A stretch of 64,000 bases of DNA. It comes from Paracoccus laeviglucosivorans (GTDB lineage Bacteria; Pseudomonadota; Alphaproteobacteria; Rhodobacterales; Rhodobacteraceae). The DNA lies in assembly GCF_900182695.1 (NCBI RefSeq), contig NZ_FXTK01000010.1:60715-124714 (forward strand), read 5' to 3'. Position numbers and translations under genes: made by a program. Position 1 is the first letter of the stretch. Every line of letters begins with the position of its first letter. The notes below the pieces were generated by a model. That model saw only the letters and a list, made by a program, of their open reading frames with translations, was not told where the DNA came from and did not search any database. Positions 20,435 to 29,321 of the stretch are shown here, piece by piece.

Positions 20435-22081
20435 TCACATATTCGGGTAATTCGGCCCGTCGCCGCCCTGCGGAGTTGTCCAGTTGATGTTCTGCGAGGG
20501 GTCCTTGATGTCGCAGGTTTTGCAGTGGACGCAGTTCTGGAAGTTGATCTGGAAGCGCGGTCCCTCGGGGCTTTCCAGCACCTCATAGACGCCTGCGGGG
20601 CAGTAACGCTGCGCAGGTTCGGCGTAAAGCGGCAGGTTCACCGAGATCGGGATCGAGGCATCCTTGAGCCGCAGATGGCAGGGCTGCGATTCCTCATGGT
20701 TGGTGAACGAAAACGCCACATTGGTCAGCCGGTCAAAGGACAGCTTGCCGTCCGGGCGCGGATAGTCGATCGGCTTGAAATCCGCAGCCTTGCCGGTCGC
20801 GGCGGCGTCAGACTTGCCGTGTTTCCACGTGCCCAGCGGGTTCCAGCCCGTCAGGTTCGCGACCCACATGTCAAAGCCGCCAAGCGCAAGGCTGGGCCAC
20901 AGGCCAAGGCGCGACCAGATCGGCTTGACGTTGCGCACCGGCTTCAGGTCACGGGCGATGTCGCCACCGCGCACCTCGGTTTCATAATCCGCCAGCTCAT
21001 CGCCCTCGCGGCCCGCGGCGATGGCCGCCGCTGCCGCATCCGCCGCGGCGATCCCGGACAGCATGGCGTTGTGGTTGCCCTTGATGCGGGGGACGTTGAC
21101 CAGACCGGCGCTGCAACCCAGCAGCGCCGCGCCCGGCACGACCATCTTGGGGATCGACTGCCAGCCGCCTTCGGAAATCGCCCGCGCGCCGTAAGCCACG
21201 CGCTTGCCGCCCTCCAACAGCTCCGCGACCAGCGGATGATGCTTGAAACGCTGGAATTCCATATAGGGATACAGATGCGGGTTCTGATAGTTCAGGTGGA
21301 CGACAAAGCCCACAAGCACCTGATTTCCTTCAAGATGATAGATGAAGCTGCCGCCGCCCGCATTGTTGCCCAGGGGCCAGCCCATGGTGTGGGTGACGGT
21401 GCCGGGTTTCGCCTTGGCCGGGTCGATCTCCCAGATCTCCTTCATGCCAAGACCGAATTTCTGCGGGTCGTGGCCTGCCGACAGATCGTATTTGCCGATC
21501 AATTCCTTGGCGAGGCTGCCGCGCACGCCCTCGGCGATCAGGACATATTTGCCGCGCAGCTCCATCCCCGGTTCATAGCCGGGACCGGGGGTGCCGTCTG
21601 CGGCCAGACCCATTTCGCCCGCGACGACGCCGACCACGCGCTGGCCGTCATAGACCAGTTGGGAACAGGCCATGCCGGGAAAGATCTCGACCTCCAGCGC
21701 CTCGGCCTGTTCGGCCAGCCAGCGGCAGACATTGCCCATGCTGACGATGTATTTGCCGTGGTTCGACATCAAAGGCGGCATCGGCCAGTTCGGCACGCGC
21801 ACCTGACCCTGTTCGCCCAGCACATAGAAATTGTCGGTCGTCACCTCGGTCGTGACCGGGGCGCCCTTTTCCTTCCAGTCGGGGATCAGCTTGTCCAGAC
21901 CCGCCGTGTCCAGCACCGCGCCCGACAGGATATGCGCGCCGATTTCCGAGCCCTTTTCCAGCAGAACCACCGACAATTCGGGGTTGATCTGTTTCAGACG
22001 GATCGCCGCGGACAGGCCGGAAGGCCCGCCCCCAACGATGACGACGTCATATTCCATCGACTCGCGTTCGACTTCGGACAT
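20435..22081 (-). CDS. Electron transfer flavoprotein-ubiquinone oxidoreductase
   Basis: 548 residues, full length. This membrane-bound iron-sulfur flavoprotein passes electrons from ETF, reduced by acyl-CoA dehydrogenases, to ubiquinone. The FAD-binding Rossmann motif is VVIVGGGPSGLSAAIRL near residue 14. The C-terminal ferredoxin-like segment FQNCVHCKTCDIKDPSQNI carries three of the four [4Fe-4S] ligands, with the fourth in AQRYCPAGVYE. The acyl-CoA dehydrogenase at 27524-29215 is a plausible electron source. It is transcribed away from greA. Confidence 0.96.
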   Translation of the reverse strand: MSEVERESMEYDVVIVGGGPSGLSAAIRLKQINPELSVVLLEKGSEIGAHILSGAVLDTAGLDKLIPDWKEKGAPVTTEVTTDNFYVLGEQGQVRVPNWPMPPLMSNHGKYIVSMGNVCRWLAEQAEALEVEIFPGMACSQLVYDGQRVVGVVAGEMGLAADGTPGPGYEPGMELRGKYVLIAEGVRGSLAKELIGKYDLSAGHDPQKFGLGMKEIWEIDPAKAKPGTVTHTMGWPLGNNAGGGSFIYHLEGNQVLVGFVVHLNYQNPHLYPYMEFQRFKHHPLVAELLEGGKRVAYGARAISEGGWQSIPKMVVPGAALLGCSAGLVNVPRIKGNHNAMLSGIAAADAAAAAIAAGREGDELADYETEVRGGDIARDLKPVRNVKPIWSRLGLWPSLALGGFDMWVANLTGWNPLGTWKHGKSDAAATGKAADFKPIDYPRPDGKLSFDRLTNVAFSFTNHEESQPCHLRLKDASIPISVNLPLYAEPAQRYCPAGVYEVLESPEGPRFQINFQNCVHCKTCDIKDPSQNINWTTPQGGDGPNYPNM

Positions 22082-22393
22082 GGCTCGGCGCTTGCTCCCT
22101 GGCTCGATATTCTTTGGGGGACAGACCTAGCCTGTAATATTTCATGCGGCAATCGGAACGCGACGGAGTGACGTCTGCCTGCGACGTTTTCGACGCAATC
22201 CGAAAGCCGGATACCACATGCGGGCTATGGCGAATGGCCGCGGATCGGACATCCGGGACTTGAAACGTTGGTCCAATCGCGCCACGATGCCCGGAAGTTC
22301 AGGGGCGCCCTCGGCCAAAAAGGCCGGGGGCGTTCCAACACCTTTGTTTCGCGCAGAACTTGTGCCGCCGGAAATGCGGCCGGAAGGACCCGA
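22082..22393. promoter_or_regulatory. Divergent intergenic region with hairpin before greA
   Basis: 312 bases between the divergent ETF-QO and greA genes, with no gene that I can support. It must hold both promoters. A strong hairpin, cgccctcggcc (22306-22316) / ggccgggggcg (22322-22332) around an A5 loop, with one G-T wobble, would lie in the greA leader about 60 bases before its start. The binding site for greA is GGAAGGA at 22382-22388. Confidence 0.5.
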
Positions 22394-22864
22394 ATGGAAA
22401 AGATACCGATGACCCGCGCTGGCTTCGATCAGCTGGACGCCGAGCTGCGTGAATTGCGCGCGGTCGAGCGTCCTGCCGTGATCCGCGCCATTGCCGAGGC
22501 GCGCGAACATGGCGACCTGTCGGAAAACGCCGAATACCACGCCGCGCGTGAGAAGCAGAGCTTTGTCGAAGGCCGCATCAAGGAACTTGAGGGTTTGATT
22601 TCGCGCGCCGAAGTCATCGATCCGTCGAAGCTGTCGGGCAGCATCAAATTCGGCGCGACCGTAACGCTGGTCGATGAGGATACCGACGAGGAAAAGACCT
22701 ATCAGATCGTCGGTGAGGCCGAGGCCGATCTTGAGCGGGGCCTGCTGAACATCCGTTCGCCCCTTGCACGCGCGCTGATCGGCAAGGATGAAGGCGACAG
22801 CGTCGAAGTCGTGACCCCCGGTGGCGGCAAATCCTATGAGATCCTGTCGATCCGTTATGCCTGA
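22394..22864 (+). CDS. greA: Transcription elongation factor GreA
   Basis: 156 residues. GreA enters the secondary channel of RNA polymerase and stimulates cleavage of backtracked RNA. The N-terminal coiled coil has [21 protein letters not shown] (residues 1-21) and the acidic tip [17 protein letters not shown], with the catalytic Asp and Glu. The C-terminal FKBP-like domain ends [22 protein letters not shown] 22394 follows GGAAGGA closely; the longer frame to 22268 is not family-like. A membrane-protein gene follows after 12 bases. Confidence 0.97.
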   Translation: MEKIPMTRAGFDQLDAELRELRAVERPAVIRAIAEAREHGDLSENAEYHAAREKQSFVEGRIKELEGLISRAEVIDPSKLSGSIKFGATVTLVDEDTDEEKTYQIVGEAEADLERGLLNIRSPLARALIGKDEGDSVEVVTPGGGKSYEILSIRYA

Positions 22865-22876
22865 TCCGGTGGCGGC

Positions 22877-23863
22877 ATGAGCGCGTTGGACACGCTGCGC
22901 CAGTTGATCGCCCGTCAGGGCAACGAGCGGCTGACAAGCATCGGCGTCGCGGCCAGCATCGGATGGCTGCTGCTGGTTGTGCTGTTCGCATGGCTTGGCC
23001 CGGATGATCAGGCACGGGATACCGCGTCATGGCTGATCTGGGTGGTGGGCGTAATCCTGCCGCTGGCGCTGATCTGGTTCGGCATCTGGTCGGCCCATGC
23101 CCTGACCGCCCTGCGCAATGAGGCGGACGATCTGCGCGCGACGCTGGCGCAGATGCGCGCGGTCCAAGCCGCGCCGTCACATGTGGCCGAGCGTCCCGAG
23201 CCGGTTCCCGCCATGGTCCCGCGCGCAGCACAGCCGATGCGCCCGATGCCTGCGCGTGCGCCAGCCCCGCCGCGTCCCTCGGTGCCCGCCGATACCCGTC
23301 AGGCAAGGCTGGAGCTTGAGGCCCCCGCCGCCCCCGACCTGACGCCGACCGAGCTGTTTCTGGCGCTGAACTTTCCCGACGGCCCCGAGGACCGCGAGGC
23401 GATTCGCTGCCTGCGTCTGGCCCTGGCCGATCCCGGCATGGCGCGGCTGATCCGTGCCGCGCAAGATGTCGTCACGCTTCTGGCGGGGCAGGGCGTCTAT
23501 ATGGACGATCTGCAGATCCCCGAAACCGATCCCGCGCTTTGGGCACGCTTTGCCGAAGGCCAGCGTGGTGCGGCTGTGTCCGGTCTGGCTGTGGTCACGG
23601 ACGACGCCGCCTTGCTGGGTGCGGCCACCATGATCCGCGAGGATGAGGTCTTCCGCGACGTCGCCCATCACTTCCTGCGCCATTTCGACAAGCTGCTTTC
23701 CCGCCGCGCCGAGATGGACGATCCCGGCGTGCTGGCCGTTCTGGCCGAAACCCGGTCGGGACGCGCCTTTATCCTGCTGGCGCAGGTCACGGGCATCCTT
23801 GGCGATGCGCCGCACGTCGGAGACGGCGACGACGCCACCCCGCCTGAGGATGAAGCCCTTTAA
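22877..23863 (+). CDS. Hypothetical membrane protein, two N-terminal helices
   Basis: 328 residues, not recognised. Two transmembrane helices (about residues 20-40 and 52-72, separated by a short loop) are followed by a short coiled coil (LTALRNEADDLRATLAQMRAV), a Pro/Ala-rich linker (residues 96-150) and a helical C-terminal domain of about 170 residues without catalytic signature. The arrangement suggests a hairpin anchor with the rest in the cytoplasm. It follows greA by 12 bases and is probably co-transcribed; its stop overlaps the end of the convergent acetyltransferase gene by four bases. Confidence 0.8.
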   Translation: MSALDTLRQLIARQGNERLTSIGVAASIGWLLLVVLFAWLGPDDQARDTASWLIWVVGVILPLALIWFGIWSAHALTALRNEADDLRATLAQMRAVQAAPSHVAERPEPVPAMVPRAAQPMRPMPARAPAPPRPSVPADTRQARLELEAPAAPDLTPTELFLALNFPDGPEDREAIRCLRLALADPGMARLIRAAQDVVTLLAGQGVYMDDLQIPETDPALWARFAEGQRGAAVSGLAVVTDDAALLGAATMIREDEVFRDVAHHFLRHFDKLLSRRAEMDDPGVLAVLAETRSGRAFILLAQVTGILGDAPHVGDGDDATPPEDEAL

Positions 23864-24438
23864 AGCGCGCGGCGCAGCAGATGTGCGGGGGCGTGCCACG
23901 GCCAGCCCTGCCGCTGCCGCCCGATGGGCTGAAATCCCATCGCCTGCCATGCGGCCAATGCTTCGGGGTTGTCGGCCATGACCTCGGCCAGCAGGGCGGG
24001 GTGGCCAAGGCGGCCTGCCTGCGATGCGGCGGCATCGACCAATGCACGGGCGATGCCGCGCCCGCGCCAACCCGCGCGAACCACCAACCCGTCAAGGATC
24101 ATGTCGTCGGTCGTGACCCCGCCCCGATGCAGATGCGTCGCCAGATGCCGCAACCGCCCGCGTGCCGGACCGAAAGCCGCGACAAAGCCGCCGGTCCCAT
24201 CGCCCAGGAAACCGCCTTCGACGCCGCGCAGGCCCGCGATCCCCACAAGCCCGCCCTGCGGTCCCAACGCGATCAACGCGCGTCCCGGCTGCATCAGCGC
24301 GGCGACCAGCGCGACGCCTTGCCGTGGCCGCGTGGGCATGGGTTGCAGCGCCGCCCCGAAGCCGCGCCAGTAAAGCCGCGCCGCCGCGCCTTGCAGATGC
24401 GGTGGCACGCCCTGATCGATGCGAATGGTGATCGGCAT
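23860..24438 (-). CDS. GNAT family N-acetyltransferase
   Basis: 192 residues. The acetyl-CoA binding core is visible as LDGLVVRAGWRGRGIARALVDAA (motif A, with the R-G-x-G-x-A pyrophosphate loop), followed by NPEALAAWQAMGFQPIGRQ (motif B, typical of the family end). The N-terminus contains an aromatic segment (ARLYWRGFGAALQPMP). ATG 24438 is preferred over an upstream TTG at 24450. The substrate, a small molecule or protein amine, cannot be inferred. The gene diverges from azlC. Confidence 0.88.
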   Translation of the reverse strand: MPITIRIDQGVPPHLQGAAARLYWRGFGAALQPMPTRPRQGVALVAALMQPGRALIALGPQGGLVGIAGLRGVEGGFLGDGTGGFVAAFGPARGRLRHLATHLHRGGVTTDDMILDGLVVRAGWRGRGIARALVDAAASQAGRLGHPALLAEVMADNPEALAAWQAMGFQPIGRQRQGWPWHAPAHLLRRAL

Positions 24439-24530
24439 GTTTGCGGTCAAATCCCTGCGATCCCTTGCGCTGTCTTTCGGCTTTCGCCAATCTGCCGCAA
24501 TCCTTAGCCCAAGACGAAGCCGTTTCCATC

Positions 24531-25313
24531 ATGTCCGTCGATCAAAGCGCAGGGGCCCGGCAATCCGCTGCCGATCCCACGCCAGAACAGGCGCGCGTCC
24601 TTGCGCGCTCGCCCGCCGAATGTCTGCGCCACGGTATGCTGGGCGCGATCCCGTTCCTGCTGGTATTGCTGCCCTTTGGCATGTTGTTCGGGGTAGTGGC
24701 GAATGAGACCGGGCTGAACCTGCCGCAGGTGCTGGGCTTTGCCATTCTGGTGCTGGCGGGTGCGTCGCAATTCACCGCCGTGCAATTGCTGGGGGAACAT
24801 ACGCCCGCGATCATCGTCATCGCATCCGCGCTGGCGGTGAACCTGCGCATGGCGATGTATTCCGCATCGATGGTGCCATGGGTGGGCGAGGCGTCGGCAC
24901 GGGACAAAGGGCTGATGGCCTATGTTCTGATCGACCAGACCTATGCGCTGGCGATCCAGCATTACGAGGCGAATCCGCGTCTGCGACTGGATCAGCGGCT
25001 TGCCTATTTCTTTGGCGCGGCGATTACTGCCTGCGTGCCTTGGGTGGTGGCCTGCGCGCTGGGATTCACGCTGGGCCGCGCGATCCCGGAAAGCTGGGCG
25101 CTGGATTTCGCGCTGCCGATCACCTTTCTTGCGATGGTCGCGCCGATGCTGCGCACCCCCGCACATATCGCGGCGGCCCTGACGTCGATCATCTGTTCGC
25201 TGGCCTTCAGCGGGTTGCCTTCGGGGCTGGGCGTGCTGCTGGCCGCGCCCGTGGCCATGGCCGTGGGCGTCTGGGTCGAAATCTGGACCGAGCGTCGAAA
25301 GGCAGGTGCATGA
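24531..25313 (+). CDS. azlC: AzlC family branched-chain amino acid exporter subunit
   Basis: 260 residues, with multiple membrane segments. AzlC and AzlD together form an exporter for branched-chain amino acids and analogues (LIV-E family). Signatures are AIPFLLVLLPFGMLFGVVANE, FAILVLAGASQFTAVQLLG, the conserved NLRMAMYSAS and DQTYALAIQHY. ATG 24531 (MSVDQSAG) was chosen because the upstream part of the frame overlaps the divergent acetyltransferase and is not family-like. It overlaps azlD by ATGA at 25310-25313. Confidence 0.93.
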   Translation: MSVDQSAGARQSAADPTPEQARVLARSPAECLRHGMLGAIPFLLVLLPFGMLFGVVANETGLNLPQVLGFAILVLAGASQFTAVQLLGEHTPAIIVIASALAVNLRMAMYSASMVPWVGEASARDKGLMAYVLIDQTYALAIQHYEANPRLRLDQRLAYFFGAAITACVPWVVACALGFTLGRAIPESWALDFALPITFLAMVAPMLRTPAHIAAALTSIICSLAFSGLPSGLGVLLAAPVAMAVGVWVEIWTERRKAGA

Positions 25314-25642
25314 TGATCGCATCGGATCTGACCATCTGGCTGGTGATCCTGTCGCTGGGACTAGGCACGTTCCTGCTGCGCTGGTCGTTTCTGGGCGCCA
25401 TCGGCACGCGGCAATTGCCGGGCTGGGCTTCGCGCGCTCTGCGCTATACGGCGGTGGCCGTGCTGCCCGCGCTGGTCGCACCGCTGGTCGTCTGGCCTGC
25501 CGCGACCGGGGGCCAGCCCGATCCCGCGCGCCTGACCGCCGCAGCGGTCACGCTGATCGTCGGGCTATGGACCCGCAACCTGCTTTACGCAGTGATTGCG
25601 GGCATGATCGCGCTGTTCGGGACGCTTTATCTTTGGGCGTGA
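25310..25642 (+). CDS. azlD: AzlD family transporter subunit
   Basis: 110 residues, about four hydrophobic segments (residues 8-24, 45-63, 75-89 and 93-108), fitting the small AzlD partner of AzlC. WLVILSLGLGTFLLRWSFL near the start is typical of the family. ATG 25310 overlaps the azlC stop by four bases, indicating coupled translation; a second ATG follows at 25313. Its end overlaps the convergent lipoprotein gene by 16 bases. Confidence 0.9.
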   Translation: MMIASDLTIWLVILSLGLGTFLLRWSFLGAIGTRQLPGWASRALRYTAVAVLPALVAPLVVWPAATGGQPDPARLTAAAVTLIVGLWTRNLLYAVIAGMIALFGTLYLWA

Positions 25643-26274
25643 AGCTGGCCGTCGGCACCGTATCCGGTGACCGTGCCGTTCTTTTGCCGCAGCAGCACGT
25701 TGTGGTTGTTCGCCGGATCGCCGTCCATGTGCTTTTTCGAGGTGACGCCCGGCAGCGTCAGGAACCAGTTCCGCAGCTTCAGCGGTGAAAAGCCCGAGGG
25801 CGCACCTTCGAAACCCGGCACATTGCGCAGAACCTGACCCGTCGCCACGGCGCAGAAGCTTTTGTTCGTCGCACCCTGCGCCTCGGCGGCGCGGATTGCG
25901 GCGTCGGCCACCGCCAGCGGCACCTGCACGGTGTCTTCGGCGACCCAATAGGTTTCGCGGGCGTGATAGTCGATATAGAAGTTCTTGAAATTCGGCGTGA
26001 TCCCGTAAAGTACGTCATGGCGTTCCGGGATCGACGGGTGGTTCCAGCTTCCCGCCGGGTCGAAGATCACGCGCTGGCTGCCATTGATCAGCAGCGCGGA
26101 ATGACCGCCTTCGCCGCGCGGAATCCCGATCACCGTCAGAAGCGAGATCGAGGGCGGCTCGTTCGCGACGTAGCGCGCCGCGCGCACCGACTCGTCGCTG
26201 CTCCAGACATTGTCGGCGCCGCAGGCCGCAAGCGCGACTGGCAGGGCCAGCGCGAGGAAGGCACGTCTTTGCAT
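25627..26274 (-). CDS. Predicted lipoprotein, possible permuted papain-like fold
   Basis: 215 residues. The N-terminus MQRRAFLALALPVALAAC is a lipoprotein signal, with Cys18 of the LAAC lipobox lipidated after cleavage. The mature domain contains GEGGHSALLI (His58) and KSFCAVATGQVL (Cys141). The order His before Cys, with strands between, resembles circularly permuted NlpC/P60 or LRAT-like amidases; that comparison is inference and no family was positively identified. No neighbour explains its role. It probably resides in the periplasm, anchored in a membrane. Confidence 0.75.
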   Translation of the reverse strand: MQRRAFLALALPVALAACGADNVWSSDESVRAARYVANEPPSISLLTVIGIPRGEGGHSALLINGSQRVIFDPAGSWNHPSIPERHDVLYGITPNFKNFYIDYHARETYWVAEDTVQVPLAVADAAIRAAEAQGATNKSFCAVATGQVLRNVPGFEGAPSGFSPLKLRNWFLTLPGVTSKKHMDGDPANNHNVLLRQKNGTVTGYGADGQLHAQR

Positions 26275-26291
26275 GATCTACTCCGGGGTGG

Positions 26292-26444
26292 TCAGGCGTT
26301 GGTCAGCGCCATGAAGATCAGCACACCAATGGAAAGTCCAGCCACCCAGGTCGAGACCTTGATGAAACCGGCGAATGTCTTCTGGTGATCGGTAATGTCC
26401 ATTTCACCGTGCTTGTGTTCGGTGACTTCGTGATGCGAGGCCAT
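26292..26444 (-). CDS. ctaH: Cytochrome c oxidase aa3-type subunit IV
   Basis: 50 residues, very short. Translation gives [20 protein letters not shown], then [10 protein letters not shown] and one transmembrane helix (residues 29-47, ending LTNA). This matches the small fourth subunit of the aa3 cytochrome c oxidase known from Paracoccus and Rhodobacter, in length and in the pattern of His-rich head, HGEMD, TFAGFIK and a single helix. The subunit sits in the inner membrane beside subunits I and III and is not needed for catalysis. It is transcribed alone, 17 bases before the lipoprotein gene and far from other cox genes, as in Paracoccus. Confidence 0.93.
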   Translation of the reverse strand: MASHHEVTEHKHGEMDITDHQKTFAGFIKVSTWVAGLSIGVLIFMALTNA

Positions 26445-26504
26445 GGCTCCCCCCTTGTTTCCTGCATTCGGTCGCAGACTGGATAACCCAGCCCGGACGA
26501 CCTG

Positions 26505-27527
26505 TCACGCCCCCCAAAGGGTGGCACCGTCCGGGGTCTGGCCCACGGGCCACACCCGGCCCGCTGCGGCCAGATGGTTGATATGTCCCACCGCCTCGGC
26601 CAGCGCCAGACCGTATTCCGGTTTGCCGATCATGCGGCGATACAGCAGTTCGAAACAGTCCGTGACACTGCGCGGCCGGACCTGAAGCCCGGCGACAAGC
26701 CGGTCATTCGCGGCCATCTGGTTGTCGATCAACTGCCGCAGCCGCGTTGGCAGCCCGCGATAGGGCACCTTGTGGCCGGGCAGGATCAACTGCTCGGGTC
26801 GGGCAAGGGGCAGGAATTCGCGGCAGCTGTCCAGCCACGCGCCCACCGTGTCGGCCCCCGGTTCGTTCGGATAGACCCCCAGATTGGGCGAGATCGAGGC
26901 CAGAAGCTGATCGCCCCCGATCACCAGATCGTCGTCCAGAGACCACAGCGTGACATGTTCCGGCGCGTGGCCTTCGCCCATGCGGACCGACCAGCGACGA
27001 TTGCCGAAGCGGACCTGTTCGCCAGCCCGCAGCCGCAAATAGCCGGGGGGCAGAGGCGCGCTGGCATCCGCCATGTTGAAGGGCCGTTCCTGTTCGCGTT
27101 CGGCGATCATCTCGGGCGGCATTCCGTGCGTGCGCCAGAAGGCCACGGCCTGCGGGGTGGGGCGTTCCTGAACGTCCAGGATCGACATGCGCGCCATCAG
27201 CCATGCCGTGCGCGAGGTCCAAAGCTGCGCGCCCTGCTGAACGAACCAGCCCGCCATGCCGATATGGTCGATGTGGTGATGGGTCGCGATCAGCCGCGTG
27301 ACGGGCGCGTCCGACAGCGGCCCGTCCAGCAGGGTTTGCCAGATTGCCCGCCCGTGCCGCGTGTCGATGCCGGTATCCACGACCGTCCAGCCGTCATCGT
27401 CGCGAAACGCATAGACGTTCACCGTCTCGGGCTTGAAGGGCAGCGGCATCTGCATCCACAGCACGCCGGGGGCGATTTCGACGGCTTCGCCTGCGGCGGG
27501 CGGGATATGCGGGGTCGAACGGATCAC
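26505..27527 (-). CDS. Metallo-beta-lactamase fold hydrolase
   Basis: 340 residues from GTG 27527. The metal site is THHHIDHIG (H-x-H-x-D-H type, near residue 83), with further ligands in GEGHAPEHVTLW, GDQLL and LPGHKVPYRG. The C-terminal 75 residues form the helical extension seen in larger members of the family that bind CoA thioesters or similar. The start overlaps the acyl-CoA dehydrogenase stop (GTGA at 27524-27527), so the two are coupled; a thioesterase-like role in fatty-acid breakdown is plausible but inferred. Confidence 0.88.
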   Translation of the reverse strand: MIRSTPHIPPAAGEAVEIAPGVLWMQMPLPFKPETVNVYAFRDDDGWTVVDTGIDTRHGRAIWQTLLDGPLSDAPVTRLIATHHHIDHIGMAGWFVQQGAQLWTSRTAWLMARMSILDVQERPTPQAVAFWRTHGMPPEMIAEREQERPFNMADASAPLPPGYLRLRAGEQVRFGNRRWSVRMGEGHAPEHVTLWSLDDDLVIGGDQLLASISPNLGVYPNEPGADTVGAWLDSCREFLPLARPEQLILPGHKVPYRGLPTRLRQLIDNQMAANDRLVAGLQVRPRSVTDCFELLYRRMIGKPEYGLALAEAVGHINHLAAAGRVWPVGQTPDGATLWGA

Positions 27528-29215
27528 CCGGCCATCTGACCCAGCAATGCCGCATCGTCAAGCGCCTCAAGATCGTCCAGCCCGGCGCGGGCCGCGGCCA
27601 GATCGCCCGCATATTGCGGCAGGATGCGTGTGACATAGACCCGCGCCAGCGGGACCGAGCCGCCGCGCGTCGCCGCCCGCAGGTGGTAATGCGCCCCCAG
27701 CACGCGGGAAAATGCCGCAAGATAGGGCACGGCACCGGCAAAGCGTTCGGGCAGGTCGCGGTCCAGCAGATCCTGCGTCGCTTCGCGCAGCGTTTCGGCG
27801 GCCTGCCAGACGTCATGGGCCAGCTCGGGCTGACTGGCCTGCGCCGATTTGGCGCCGTCCAGCACCTCGTCCAGCAGAGCCATCGCGGCGGTGCCGCCAT
27901 CGGCCAGCTTGCGGCCCACAAGGTCCATCGCCTGAATGCCGTTCGTGCCTTCGTAGATCGAGGTAATGCGCACGTCGCGCAGATATTGCGCCACGCCCGT
28001 CTCCTCGATGTAGCCCATGCCGCCATGGACCTGCACGGCGGTATCGGCCACGCGGGTGCCGACATCCGTGCCATGCGCCTTGGCGATGGGCGTCAGAAAG
28101 GCGGCGCGCGCGGCCCAATCCGCCTCGGCGGTGGCGCGCGACATGTCGATCGCAACGGCGCAGGCCAGACAGATGGCGCGGGCCGCAAAGATTTCCGCGC
28201 GCGAGGTCGCCAGCATCCGGCGCACGTCCGGGTGGCGGATGATCGGACCCATCTGCACACGCTCGGCGGCATAGGCGGTGGCCTGTTGCAGCGCCGCCTC
28301 GGCCTGCGCGACGCCTTGGACGCCGACGCCAAGGCGGGCGCAGTTCATCATGGTGAACATCGCGGCCATGCCCTTGTGTTCCGCGCCGACGATCCAGCCC
28401 TTTGCACCTTCGAAGGACATGACGCAGGTGGGGCTGCCATGGATGCCCAGCTTGTGTTCCAGACTGACGACCCGCAGATCATTGGGCTGGCCGGGATTGC
28501 CCGCATCGTCGGGAATGAATTTCGGCACCATGAACAGGCTGATGCCGCGCGTCCCCGCCGCCCCGTCGGGCAGACGCGCCAGAACCAGATGGCAGACATT
28601 GGCCGACAGGTCGCTGTCGCCCCATGTGATGAAAATCTTTTGCCCGGTGATCCGGTAAGTGCCGTCATCAGCACGCTGGGCCTTGGTGGTCAGCGCCCCG
28701 ACATCGGAACCCGCGCCCGGTTCGGTCAGGTTCATCGTGCCGGACCATTCGCCGGAATTCAGCTTGGGCAGATACAGCGATTTCAGCGCATCGCTGCCGT
28801 GATGCTCCAGCGCCTCGATCTGGCCCTGGGTCAGCAAAGGGTTCAGTTGCAGCGCCAGACAGGCCGAGGCGGTCATTTCATTGACCGCCATGTTCAGTGC
28901 CTGCGGCAGACCCATGCCGCCATGTTCGGGGTCGGCGGCAAGCCCGATCCAGCCGCCTTCGGCCAAGGCACGAAACGCCTCGGCAAACCCCGGCGAGGAC
29001 CGCAGTGCCCCATTTTCCAGCCGCGCGGGATGCAGATCGCCCGCACGGTTCACCGGCGCGATCACATCGGTCGCAAGTTTGCCCGCCTCGGTCAGGATCG
29101 CGGTCACGGTCTCGGGCGTGGCTTCGGCAAAGCGGTCGGTCGCGGCAAGCTGGGGAAAGTCCACGATCTGGTCAAGGATATAGGTGATCTGTGCGACCGG
29201 TGCGTGATAGGCCAT
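27524..29215 (-). CDS. Acyl-CoA dehydrogenase (long, DmdC-like)
   Basis: 563 residues, longer than the usual 380-400 because of a C-terminal domain of the DmdC/FadE5-type subgroup. The flavin and substrate motifs are MNLTEPGAGSDVGALTTKA (residues about 157-175), FITWGDSDL and the catalytic-base region IYEGTNGIQAMDLVGRKL. The reaction is alpha-beta dehydrogenation of an acyl-CoA, passing electrons to ETF and then to the ETF-quinone oxidoreductase encoded at 20435-22081. Members of this subgroup include 3-methylmercaptopropionyl-CoA dehydrogenase, but sequence alone does not fix the substrate. It is first in an operon with the metallo-hydrolase. Confidence 0.92.
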   Translation of the reverse strand: MAYHAPVAQITYILDQIVDFPQLAATDRFAEATPETVTAILTEAGKLATDVIAPVNRAGDLHPARLENGALRSSPGFAEAFRALAEGGWIGLAADPEHGGMGLPQALNMAVNEMTASACLALQLNPLLTQGQIEALEHHGSDALKSLYLPKLNSGEWSGTMNLTEPGAGSDVGALTTKAQRADDGTYRITGQKIFITWGDSDLSANVCHLVLARLPDGAAGTRGISLFMVPKFIPDDAGNPGQPNDLRVVSLEHKLGIHGSPTCVMSFEGAKGWIVGAEHKGMAAMFTMMNCARLGVGVQGVAQAEAALQQATAYAAERVQMGPIIRHPDVRRMLATSRAEIFAARAICLACAVAIDMSRATAEADWAARAAFLTPIAKAHGTDVGTRVADTAVQVHGGMGYIEETGVAQYLRDVRITSIYEGTNGIQAMDLVGRKLADGGTAAMALLDEVLDGAKSAQASQPELAHDVWQAAETLREATQDLLDRDLPERFAGAVPYLAAFSRVLGAHYHLRAATRGGSVPLARVYVTRILPQYAGDLAAARAGLDDLEALDDAALLGQMAG

Positions 29216-29321
29216 GTCCCATTACCTCCCGCGCCTTGGCAAATCCGGCCTGGGCGCATAATTGTTCCCCGTGAGGCCACCATATGGACCGCGCCCGCGC
29301 AACCGCTACCCGACGTAACAG

